Made by a program: the position numbers and the translations under genes. Below are positions 51,450 to 59,303 of a stretch of DNA of 64,000 bases, piece after piece. The DNA is from JAIBJN01 sp963775625 (GTDB lineage Bacteria; Actinomycetota; Thermoleophilia; Gaiellales; Gaiellaceae). The stretch spans positions 1-64,000 of the forward strand of contig CAVZJM010000016.1 in the NCBI GenBank assembly GCA_963775625.1, written 5' to 3'. The notes under the pieces are model-generated. The model was given only the letters and a program-made list of their open reading frames with translations. It had not been told where the DNA came from and ran no database searches. Numbering within the stretch: position 1 is the first letter of the stretch; each line of letters begins with the position of its first letter.

Positions 51450-53258
51450 ATGAGCCGGTTCGGCACGAAGCCAGGACCAAGGTCGGTCAAGGGTGCGATG
51501 CACCCGACCGGGGGTCGAGCTGTGCGACGACGCGCAGTTCTTGTGGGGGTGCTCTCCTTGTTGGTGTTGTCCGTCCAGTTGGTGTTGGCGGCGCCGGCGG
51601 GGGCGGTTCCGCTGACGGGAGGCTTCTCGCCGATGATCATCGGCGAGCGGGCCGACCTGAACGGGGACGGGGTCGTGAACGGACGCGACGATTCGAACGA
51701 GTTCTACGGCTCCACGTCGATCATCGACGGCAGGCTCGACTGCGACGCCTGGGTGTCACCGAACGATGGCACCGCTGGTGACGGAGCGATCGCGACAGAC
51801 GACGATTGCGAGCTGATCGGCTACGACGGCACCGCACTTGGCGTGACGATCGTGGTCTCCGGCGGCAACTTCCAGGTCGCCAACGGCCGGTTGCCGACCG
51901 TCTTCAACGCTGGTGATCCGGACAATCCCGACATCGGCGCCTCCGACTTCGCCTGGTCGGCGATCGGCGGCAGGGTGGACTCGAACGGCAACGAGGCGAT
52001 CGACGGCTTCGACTGTCATTTCGGCCTGATCGGGGAGGCGGTCGACGCCGGGCTCGGAGACGCCACGGACGGAGCCGACGTCCTCGGGAATCCCGGGGCG
52101 AACGAGTGCGGGTTCTCGGCGCCCCCGGCCGGGGCCACCAACGGGTTCGTGGATCTGAACAGCAACACGGTCATTGGCTCCGGAGACTCGTGCGCCAACT
52201 GCTTCTTCGGCCTCGAGCTTGACACGGGCCTGGTGCTGGTGGAGCCGACCGAGATCACGCTCGAGCCAGCTACCGACACCAACACGGTGGACACCGATCA
52301 CACGGTCACGGCGACGGTCGTGGACGAGTTCGGGAACCCCGTGGTCGGCGAGGCGGTTCACTTCGCCGTCACCGGTGTCGGGACCCCCGTTCCGGCCAGC
52401 GGGGACGACACGACCGACGCTGACGGCGAGGCGACGTTCACGTTCACGAACGAGACGGCCGGGACGAACACGATCACGGCGTGCGTCGATGCCGACGCCG
52501 GCTTGGACTGCGACGGCAGTGAGCTGAGCGACACGGCAACGAAGACGTGGACCGCCGAGGTGGCGACCGCTATCGCACTCACGCCCGAGACGGACACGAA
52601 CCCCGTCGGCACCAATCACACGGCAACGGCCACGGTCTCGGACGAGTTCGGGAACCCTGTGGCCGGCGAGGACGTCCATTTCGCTGTCACCGGCGGCGGC
52701 ACGCCCGTCCCGGCCCTCGGCGACGACGTGACGGACGCGGCCGGCCAGGCTACGTTCACGTTCACGAACGCCACCGTGGGCACAAACACGATCACGGCCT
52801 GCCTTGATGGCGACAGCGGCTCGGACTGCGACGTGGGCGAGGCGAGCGACACCGCCACCAAGACGTGGGTGACGCCACCACCGGAATGCCCCGGCTTCGA
52901 GGGTGATCCGCGAAACGATGTCGTCGGAACCGGAGCGGGCGAAACCCTCGTCGGGACCTCGGGCCGCGACATCATCTGCGGCAAAGGCGGCTCCGACCTC
53001 CTCAAGGCGAAGGGCGGCAACGACCTCATCCTCGGAGGCGGAGGCGCAGACGAGATCCTCGGCAGTGCGGGCGCTGACACGGCCCGCGGCGGCGACGGCG
53101 GCGACGAGCTTCGCGGAGGGGACGGCGGCGATAGCCTCTTCGGCGAAGGCGGAAAGGACGACCTCTTCGGCCAGAAGGGCCCTGACCTCCTGAACGGAGG
53201 GCCCGGCAACGACAGCTGCAACGGCGGACCGGGCAACAACACGCTCAGGAACTGCTAG
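51450..53258 (+). CDS. Secreted Ig-like (Big-1) and RTX-repeat surface protein
   Basis: A 602-residue exported protein. The signal segment AVLVGVLSLLVLSVQLVLAA ends near residue 50. Dockerin- or EF-hand-like calcium loops follow (DLNGDGVVNGRDD near residue 70; DSNGNEAIDGFD). Two tandem Ig-like domains of about 91 residues, nearly identical, occupy roughly 270-470 (DEFGNPVVGEAVHFAVTGVG and DEFGNPVAGEDVHFAVTGGG). The C-terminus is glycine/Asp RTX repeats (GGNDLILGGGGADEILGSAG). No enzyme domain is visible. ATG 51450 follows AAAGGAGG. It is probably an adhesin or matrix protein, regulated through the promoter and leader just upstream. Confidence 0.85.
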   Translation: MSRFGTKPGPRSVKGAMHPTGGRAVRRRAVLVGVLSLLVLSVQLVLAAPAGAVPLTGGFSPMIIGERADLNGDGVVNGRDDSNEFYGSTSIIDGRLDCDAWVSPNDGTAGDGAIATDDDCELIGYDGTALGVTIVVSGGNFQVANGRLPTVFNAGDPDNPDIGASDFAWSAIGGRVDSNGNEAIDGFDCHFGLIGEAVDAGLGDATDGADVLGNPGANECGFSAPPAGATNGFVDLNSNTVIGSGDSCANCFFGLELDTGLVLVEPTEITLEPATDTNTVDTDHTVTATVVDEFGNPVVGEAVHFAVTGVGTPVPASGDDTTDADGEATFTFTNETAGTNTITACVDADAGLDCDGSELSDTATKTWTAEVATAIALTPETDTNPVGTNHTATATVSDEFGNPVAGEDVHFAVTGGGTPVPALGDDVTDAAGQATFTFTNATVGTNTITACLDGDSGSDCDVGEASDTATKTWVTPPPECPGFEGDPRNDVVGTGAGETLVGTSGRDIICGKGGSDLLKAKGGNDLILGGGGADEILGSAGADTARGGDGGDELRGGDGGDSLFGEGGKDDLFGQKGPDLLNGGPGNDSCNGGPGNNTLRNC

Positions 53259-53286
53259 CTGAAGGCACGCCCTTGCACGGGCGCTA

Positions 53287-53322
53287 CGGAGGAACCGGTC
53301 GGCGGCCCGACCGGTTCCTCCG
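53287..53322. terminator. 16-bp perfect hairpin
   Basis: CGGAGGAACCGGTCGG, loop CGGC, and the exact complement arm, midway between the stops of the convergent surface-protein and PhoX genes; a bidirectional terminator. Confidence 0.85.
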
Positions 53323-53366
53323 GCACGAGATGAGCCGTCGAAGCGCCTGGATCTACGGCCGGAGTG

Positions 53367-54849
53367 CTAGTCCCGCTTCCACGGCCCCCAGATGGCGTAG
53401 GTGACGCCCGGAGCTCCGGCCGTGCCCGCGGCGCCCTGCTGGTTGACGTACAGCGTGAGCGCCTCGAATGCCTTGCGCCCCATCGACTCGATGGGCGTGA
53501 AGCATGCGCCGCAGAACTCCGTCAGGTTCTCGCCCATGAGGGTCGGGAGCCCGCCGCGGCCGGCGCGCGCAAAGTCGTAGAGGAGGCCGTCACGGGTCAA
53601 TGCCCGGATATGCGGGACGGGGTCGCCGCCGGTGTCCTCGCAGATGAAGAGGTCGCGCGTCGGCGCGACGGTGAGGTTGTCCGGCTGGAAGAGGGTGGAG
53701 GGATCCTCCGACTGGAAGACCAGCCTCAGCTTCCGGGGCTCCGGGTCGAGCTCCCAGATCTGGCCCAGACCTGCCGGACCGCCGGTGGTGCAGTCGAAGT
53801 AGATACGGTTGTCGCTCTCCCAGCAGCCTTCCGTCCGCTGGAAGAGGGCGGCCCCAAGCGCCTGTGCCTGGAACCTGACCCCGTTCGGCGGATCGTTGGG
53901 AGCCACCTGCGGATCGGGGTCGGGCACGGTGACCCAGCTGACCCGAAGCGGCTCGCCGAGCGGCGCCGGCCAGTCCGTGCTCGTGTTCAGATTCGGGTAC
54001 CCGTCGACGACGAGCGCGTCGAGCGGCCCGGTCGTCCCTGCGAGGTCGCCCGCCCGCTTCGGGTGCGGGGTGGGCGTGTAGCGGTAGAAGCACGCGCCGC
54101 CCTGGTCGAGCCGTCTGTCCTCCGTGAGGTAGAGCTCCTTGTGATGCCACACGACCGCCTCGTGGTCGAAGCGTCCAGCAGCCTTGATCGGGAGCGGATC
54201 GACGGGGCCGGTCGCCAGCGCGTCGACCTCGAAGACGTAGCCGTGCGGTATGGGCGACCTCCACCGACCCGCTGTCGACCGCCTCTTCCTCGCACGAGAT
54301 CCACGAGTCCCACGTTGTTGCCCCGCCGGCGCAGTTGAAGAGCGTGCCGCCGAGGAGAGCTGTACTGCTCACGACTCGTCGGTCGCGGACGACGAGCTTC
54401 GTGACGCCGCCCTTGCAGAACTGACCGCCCCCTGCGGGACGGATCGCCGGATCGTACGGGTTGGGCACCTCGACCCGGGTCTCCGCGGCCACGAAGTTCC
54501 CAGTCCCACGGCGGCTGCGGTTCTCGTGGTTGCGGATCAGAATCGTGTCGTCGGTTTCCCGGTCGACGAACGCGGCCATGCCGTCGAACCGGCTCGGGGT
54601 CGGAAATGGGAGGCCGGTGGCCGGATCGATGTCGCTCATCGGATCGCCCCGGCGCGAGATGATTCGGTACTGGAATCCCTCCGGAAGCCAGAGATCGCCC
54701 ATGTCGACGAGGGGGCCGTAGCCGGCGGACGCAACCGGCTGAGCGGCCGCGAGCCTCGCCCGATACGCCTCCAGCGGTCCTGCGATGGCGAGACCACCTG
54801 CAACCGCGGCACTGCGAACCAGGAACGCGCGCCTGTCCAGGGCACTCAT
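53367..54849 (-). CDS. PhoX-family (DUF839) phosphatase-like protein, one frameshift
   Basis: Exported protein of about 494 residues. A twin-arginine-type signal (DRRAFLVRSAAVAGGLAIAG) opens it. Then PLVDMGDLWLPEGFQYRIIS, RFDGMAAFVDRETDDTILIR, RNHENRS and GGATTWDSWISCEEE match the calcium- and iron-dependent alkaline phosphatase PhoX group. Near 54250 one base is gained or lost (CCATACCGCACGG in place of CCATCCGCACGG), and the remaining half continues as LYLTEDRRLDQGGACFYRYT to WGPWKRD. The shift is probably an assembly error. It would release phosphate from organic esters outside the cytoplasm; phosphate control is not shown by any clear box. Confidence 0.85.
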
Positions 54850-55237
54850 CGGTGCCTCCCCTCTCCTCGGGCTCTCGTCTTTTGGCTAGACATGCCTAGA
54901 TCACATCAGCTAATGTGTTTAGTCAAGTCCTGTCGCCTCGAAAGGGTCTTGCAGTGTTTTAGCTAAGTGAGAGCAGCCAGCTTGTCATCCCGCCGTGTTA
55001 TGTCTAGTCCACATCTAATCACTAAATGTCCACCCTCACGGTCTGAGCCCGGCCAGCCGGAACCAAGAGCGCACGCCTTGGCCGTGGCACTCGGCGACGC
55101 CTCCCTTCCCGATGCTCGTTGCTGCGCGCACGAGCGTCACCACCTTCCGACCCGCTGTCGCTCGCTGACCCGGCTCCAAACGGCTGACTCCGAGTAAAGC
55201 ATCTTGTGACGAATGGGTCAAGACGCCCGAGGCGATC
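54850..55237. other. 388-bp AT-richer intergenic region
   Basis: No gene seen. The sequence is markedly less GC-rich than its surroundings. It contains CTAGACA near 54886 and its complement TGTCTAG near 55008, plus several related TAGCTAA/CTAAxTG words, which may be binding sites or promoter elements for the divergent or upstream side of the PhoX gene. Confidence 0.4.
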
Positions 55238-55384
55238 TCAACTCGCCCCCTGCTCAGTCCCGGCCGCCAGACTCGGTGCGCTCGACGGGCCGGTCCCGAC
55301 GGCTACGCCTCGCGTCTTCAGGTCCTCGACCGCTCCCAGTCGGAGACGGCGATGACGATGTGATCGAGCGCGAGCTTCAGCGCT
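55238..55384 (-). pseudogene. Glyoxalase (VOC) family remnant
   Basis: The first residues KLALDHIVIAVSDWERSRT are the unmistakable start of a vicinal-oxygen-chelate protein. After them a stop interrupts, and in another frame comes AVEDLKTRGVAVGTGPSSAP, typical of the end of the same fold. Some 70 central residues are missing. It lies immediately downstream of the cupin gene. Confidence 0.6.
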
Positions 55385-55854
55385 CGCGGTCCCAGTAGTC
55401 GACGTCGCTCTCGCGGCTGCACCATCACGTCGTCGCTCTCGTCCTCGGTGAAGACGCCGATCTTGTCGCTGTCCGGGTAGACCGCGACGGCGGGAAACGC
55501 CTTCGTGGAGAGAATCATGATGCGAGCGGTCTCGTCCGTTCGGTTCGTGACCTTGTGGGCGCCCTCGGGGCCCTCGGGGAAGCCGACGAGGTCGCCGGGC
55601 TCGAGCTCGTCCTCGCCGCCGGGGTGGCGGAGCGACGGCCGGCCGGCGACGACCAGGAGCCACTCCTCGCAGCCGTGCTCGTAGTGGTAGGGGAAGCTGC
55701 TCTGGCCGGGCGGCAGGTCGTAGACGGACGCTCCCAGCCTGGTCGCGCCGAGCGCCGGCCCCAGGCGCGCGAAGGCGAAGGCGTAGCCGTCCGGGCGCTC
55801 GTCCGCGTCCTCGACCGCTGCCGAGAAGAGGTTGACGCGGCGCAGGCCGCTCAT
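55377..55854 (-). CDS. Cupin-domain protein (frameshift near the 3' end)
   Basis: About 159 residues with a single cupin barrel. Motif 1 is YHYEHGCEEWLLVVAGRPSL (metal-binding His and Glu) and motif 2 is DLVGFPEGPEGAHKVTNRTD. The C-terminal frame is shifted near 55410; the corrected ending would be RESDVDYWDRER followed by TGA at 55379-55377. The ATG overlaps the purA stop by four bases, so it is expressed with purA. Likely a metal-binding enzyme or sugar/acid-sensing protein; the substrate is unknown. Confidence 0.8.
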
Positions 55855-57146
55855 CCCACCACGCTCGCCAGCCCCTGCGGGGCGACGACGCGCTCGCGCT
55901 CGGCTCCAACCGAGATGAGACAGACCTCCACGCCGAGGCGCTCCTCGACGAAGGCGACGTAGGCGAGCGTGGAGGCGGGAAGATCGGCGAGGGACTCGGC
56001 GTCCTCGAGCGGCTCCTCCCAGCCGGCGAGCGTCTCGTAGACCGGCTCGGCGTGGTGGAAGTCGCTCTGGTGCGCGGGGAACTCCTCCGTCTCGGATCCA
56101 TCGGGGAGCCGGTAGCGAGTGCAGACCGGCAGCTCCCGGAACGCCGAGAGCACGTCGATCTTGGTCAACGCGAGGCTCGTCATCCCGTTGACGCGGACGG
56201 CGAAGCGGAGCGCGACGAGGTCGAGCCAGCCGCAGCGGCGCTCGCGGCCTGTCGTGGTGCCGTACTCGGCGCCGAGCTCCCGTACCCGCGCCTGCTCGGG
56301 GCCCTCGATCTCGGTGGGGAACGGGCCCTCGCCGACCCGGGTCACGTACGCCTTGGCGACGCCGAGAACGCGGTCGATGCGCGTGGGGCCGATGCCGACC
56401 CCCGTCGTGGCCGCCCCCGCGATCGGGCTCGACGAGGTCACGAACGGGTAGGTGCCGTGGTCGAGGTCGAGCAGCGTCCCCTGCGCGCCTTCGAGGAGCA
56501 CGCGCTTCCCGTCCCGAAGCGCGCGGTCGACCAGCAGCGAGGTGTCGGCGACGTACGGCCGCAGCCGAGCCGCGCAGGTCTCCATCCGCTCGGCCAGCTC
56601 CTCCACCTCGAGCGGCGCGACCCCGTGGACGCGCTCGAGCACGACGTTCTTCTCGGCGAGCGCGGTCTCGAACTTCTGGCGGAGGATCTTCGGGTCGAGG
56701 ATGTCCTGCACCCGGATGCCGATGCGGGCGGCCTTGTCCGCGTACGCCGGGCCGATGCCGCGGCGCGTCGTCCCGATCTGCAGGCGGCCGAGGTGGCGCT
56801 CGCTCGCAGAGTCGATGGCGACGTGCCAGGGCATGATCAGGTGCGCGTTCCCGGAGATCCGCACGGGCTCCGTCGGGATCCCGCGGCCCTCGAGCTCGTC
56901 CAGCTCGGCGACGAGCAGCCCCGGGTCGACGACGCACCCGGCGCCGACGACGCAGAGCTTCCCGGAGAGGATCCCGGAAGGGACGTGGTGGAGGGCGAAC
57001 GTCTCGCCGTCGCGGACGATCGTGTGGCCCGCGTTCGGCCCGCCCTGGTAGCGGCAGACGACGTCCGAGTCCAGCGCGAGGAGGTCGACGATCTTCCCCT
57101 TGCCCTCGTCGCCCCACTGGGCGCCTACGATCACGGTGGCCGGCAT
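55851..57146 (-). CDS. purA: Adenylosuccinate synthetase
   Basis: Makes adenylosuccinate from IMP, aspartate and GTP, the first committed step to AMP. 431 residues, the normal length. The P-loop WGDEGKGKIVD is at residue 11, and GGPNAGHTIV, GTTRRGIGPAYADKAAR, LLEGAQGTLLDLDHGTYPFV and GTTTGRERRCGWLDLVALR are all present. It is transcribed away from dnaB. Start ATG 57146; the upstream 240 bp separate it from dnaB. Confidence 0.98.
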   Translation of the reverse strand: MPATVIVGAQWGDEGKGKIVDLLALDSDVVCRYQGGPNAGHTIVRDGETFALHHVPSGILSGKLCVVGAGCVVDPGLLVAELDELEGRGIPTEPVRISGNAHLIMPWHVAIDSASERHLGRLQIGTTRRGIGPAYADKAARIGIRVQDILDPKILRQKFETALAEKNVVLERVHGVAPLEVEELAERMETCAARLRPYVADTSLLVDRALRDGKRVLLEGAQGTLLDLDHGTYPFVTSSSPIAGAATTGVGIGPTRIDRVLGVAKAYVTRVGEGPFPTEIEGPEQARVRELGAEYGTTTGRERRCGWLDLVALRFAVRVNGMTSLALTKIDVLSAFRELPVCTRYRLPDGSETEEFPAHQSDFHHAEPVYETLAGWEEPLEDAESLADLPASTLAYVAFVEERLGVEVCLISVGAERERVVAPQGLASVVG

Positions 57147-57386
57147 CCGAGTCAGAGCTTAGTCACACCACCGGCTCGGAACGACCCGTCCACACGGGGT
57201 GTGGAGGGTCGAACAAATCTTCCGCGTCATGCGGGAATCTCGTGCACAGGCCCTGTGGGCCGTCACGTGCATTGTCGTCCGATCTGCGTGCGAACATATG
57301 TTCTTTTCCCTGCAAGAAGGGCGATCCTCCCTGTGGATCCACAGAAACTCGACATCCGCCGGCCAAGACTCATAGGGTCGAGTCCG
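57147..57386. other. Divergent purA-dnaB intergenic region
   Basis: 240 bp with several TGTGG/CCACA words and a perfect 14-bp palindrome CTGTGGATCCACAG at 57331-57344, which resembles two opposed DnaA boxes. It may be a regulatory site for dnaB; there is no cluster of boxes or AT-rich unwinding region to suggest an origin. Confidence 0.4.
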
Positions 57387-58751
57387 ATGGCGACGAATGC
57401 ACTCCGGGCCGCGGCCGTCGCCGAGCCGCAGGTGCCCCCGCAGAACCTCGACGCCGAGGAGTCGGTGCTCGGCGCGATGATGCTGTCGCCGTCGGCGATC
57501 GCCGCGGTGAGCGAGGTGTTCTCCCCGGAGGGGCGCGAGTTCTACCGGGACAGCCACGCGAGGATCTACCGAGCGGCCCTTGCGCTGTATGCGAAGGGCG
57601 AGCCGGTCGACGCGATCACGCTCGTGGACGAGCTGGACGAGCGGGGAGAGCTCGAGGACGTCGGCGGCAAGGTCCGCGTTCACGAGCTGGCCGCGCTCGT
57701 GCCCGCGAGCGCCAACGCCGGCCACTACGCCCAGATCGTCAGGGAGGCGGCGACGCTCCGCGGCCTCATCCGCGTCGGCGGCGAGATCGCCCAGCTCGGC
57801 TGGGAGCGGCCCGGGGAGGCCCCGGAGCTGGTCGACCGTGCCGAGCAGATCCTCTTCGACCTCTCCCAGGAGAAGGCCACCTCGGAGTTCAGCCATATCG
57901 AGACGCTGCTGAAGGAGAGCTTCGAGCGCATCACGCAGCTCTACGAGTCGGGCGCGGACGTCACGGGCGTCCCGTCGGGCTTCCGCGACCTCGACCGGAT
58001 CACCTCCGGCTTCCAGGAGGGGAACCTCGTCGTCATCGCCGCCCGCCCGAGCATGGGCAAGTCGGCGCTCGGCCTCGGCGTGGCCGCCAACCTCGCCGTC
58101 CGCAAGGGTGTTCCTGTGGCCCTCTTCACGCTCGAGATGTCGAAGTCGGAGGTGACCCAGCGCTTCATGTGCAGCGAGGCGAAGGTCGAGTCGCAGCGCC
58201 TGCGGACGGGCAAGCTCTCGGCCGACGACTGGCCGCGGCTCACCGCGGCCTGCGACAAGCTGGCCAAGGCGCCGATCTACGTCGACGACACCGGGTCGAT
58301 CACGATGATGGAGATCCGCTCGAAGGCGCGCCGGCTCAAGAGCAAGCATCCCGACCTCGGGCTCATCATCGTCGACTACATGCAGCTCATGACCTCCGGG
58401 ACCTCGGCCGAGAACCGCGTCCAGGAGGTCTCCCAGATCTCGCGCTCGCTGAAGGTGCTGGCACGTGACCTCGACGTGCCGATCATCGCCCTTTCCCAGC
58501 TCTCGCGCGCGGTCGAGCAGCGCCATGACAAACGGCCGATCCTGTCCGACCTCCGCGAGAGCGGTTCCATCGAGCAGGACGCCGACATCGTCATGTTCAT
58601 CTACCGCGACGAGTACTACAACGCCGAGGAGTCCGACCAGCAGGGCCTGGCGGAGGTGATCGTCGCCAAGCACCGAAACGGGCCGACGGACACGGTGAAG
58701 CTCTCGTTCCTCAAGCGCTACGCGAAGTTCTCCGACCTCGCCGCTGCATAG
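57387..58751 (+). CDS. dnaB: Replicative DNA helicase
   Basis: Hexameric helicase of the replication fork, 454 residues without an intein. The N-terminal domain starts VPPQNLDAEESVLGAMMLSP. The Walker A motif is IAARPSMGKSALGLGVAANL near residue 215, Walker B LGLIIVDYMQLM, then IALSQLSRAVEQRHDKRPIL and SGSIEQDADIVMFIYRDEYY. Its place near rplI and rpsR matches the usual actinobacterial order, here broken by three extra genes. Confidence 0.97.
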   Translation: MATNALRAAAVAEPQVPPQNLDAEESVLGAMMLSPSAIAAVSEVFSPEGREFYRDSHARIYRAALALYAKGEPVDAITLVDELDERGELEDVGGKVRVHELAALVPASANAGHYAQIVREAATLRGLIRVGGEIAQLGWERPGEAPELVDRAEQILFDLSQEKATSEFSHIETLLKESFERITQLYESGADVTGVPSGFRDLDRITSGFQEGNLVVIAARPSMGKSALGLGVAANLAVRKGVPVALFTLEMSKSEVTQRFMCSEAKVESQRLRTGKLSADDWPRLTAACDKLAKAPIYVDDTGSITMMEIRSKARRLKSKHPDLGLIIVDYMQLMTSGTSAENRVQEVSQISRSLKVLARDLDVPIIALSQLSRAVEQRHDKRPILSDLRESGSIEQDADIVMFIYRDEYYNAEESDQQGLAEVIVAKHRNGPTDTVKLSFLKRYAKFSDLAAA

Positions 58752-58768
58752 GAACGGGGCGCCGTTCC
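58751..58768 (+). terminator. Hairpin at the dnaB stop
   Basis: GGAACGG, loop GGCG, CCGTTCC, beginning at the last base of the stop codon. There is no T-run. Confidence 0.5.
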
Positions 58769-58867
58769 GAGCTCGGCGCCCTGCCTCCGAGGAGGGCCCG
58801 CTCCGTGGAGCCGCTGACCACGTGACGGACGAGCTCCGGGCTCTCTTCCGTCGGTGCTATGGCCTTG

Positions 58868-58896
58868 TTGTTTCTCGTGACGACGTCCACTACACT
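58868..58896 (+). promoter_or_regulatory. Candidate promoter for the 98-residue protein gene
   Basis: TTGTTT, 17 bases, TACACT, resembling a primary-sigma promoter and placed 39 bases before the ATG at 58935. Confidence 0.45.
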
Positions 58897-58934
58897 CGTC
58901 GCTCCGTGGAGGGCTGCGGCAACCGGGGCCCTCG

Positions 58935-59231
58935 ATGACTCAACTCCACATAGCGCTGGAAGACGGGTTCGACGGCGACACCGTCGTGCTCCTCGTCGAC
59001 GACGAGGAAGTCTTTCGCAAGGACGGAGTCACGACGAGAACTCAGTTGAGCCTGGCAGAGTCGCTCGAGCTCGACGTCAGGCCCGGCCCGCTGCGACTGC
59101 GGATCGACGTGCCGTCGCAGGGGGTCGACCAGACGCTCGAGATCGACGCAGGCCGGCATCCCTTCGTCGGCCTCTCGCTTCGTGAGGGCGTCGTTCAGAC
59201 GCGCCTCCCGGAGCAGCTCGGGCATCTCTGA
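58935..59231 (+). CDS. Hypothetical protein preceding the metzincin
   Basis: A 98-residue beta-rich soluble protein (LHIALEDGFDGDTVVLLVDD, LELDVRPGPLRLRIDVPSQG) without signal peptide or cysteines. It resembles short immunoglobulin-like or carbohydrate-binding folds only in its strand pattern. It is followed after 72 bases by the metzincin gene on the same strand, so the two probably form an operon. Unknown function; a substrate-binding or inhibitor role toward the protease is conceivable. Confidence 0.65.
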   Translation: MTQLHIALEDGFDGDTVVLLVDDEEVFRKDGVTTRTQLSLAESLELDVRPGPLRLRIDVPSQGVDQTLEIDAGRHPFVGLSLREGVVQTRLPEQLGHL

Positions 59232-59303
59232 CAGAGGAGGTAGCGGTGGAGAACCTGCTCGTGCGGCAGGTCGGAAGGGTCGAAACAGGGGGAGTGATGC
59301 GTG

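Noticed and set aside
54967..55197. Small plus-strand gene in the PhoX upstream region
   Set aside because: Low-complexity translation without a ribosome-binding site in an AT-richer regulatory stretch.
57331..57344. Replication origin near dnaB
   Set aside because: One palindrome with DnaA-box resemblance is present, but there is no box cluster, no AT-rich region and no dnaA/dnaN nearby.
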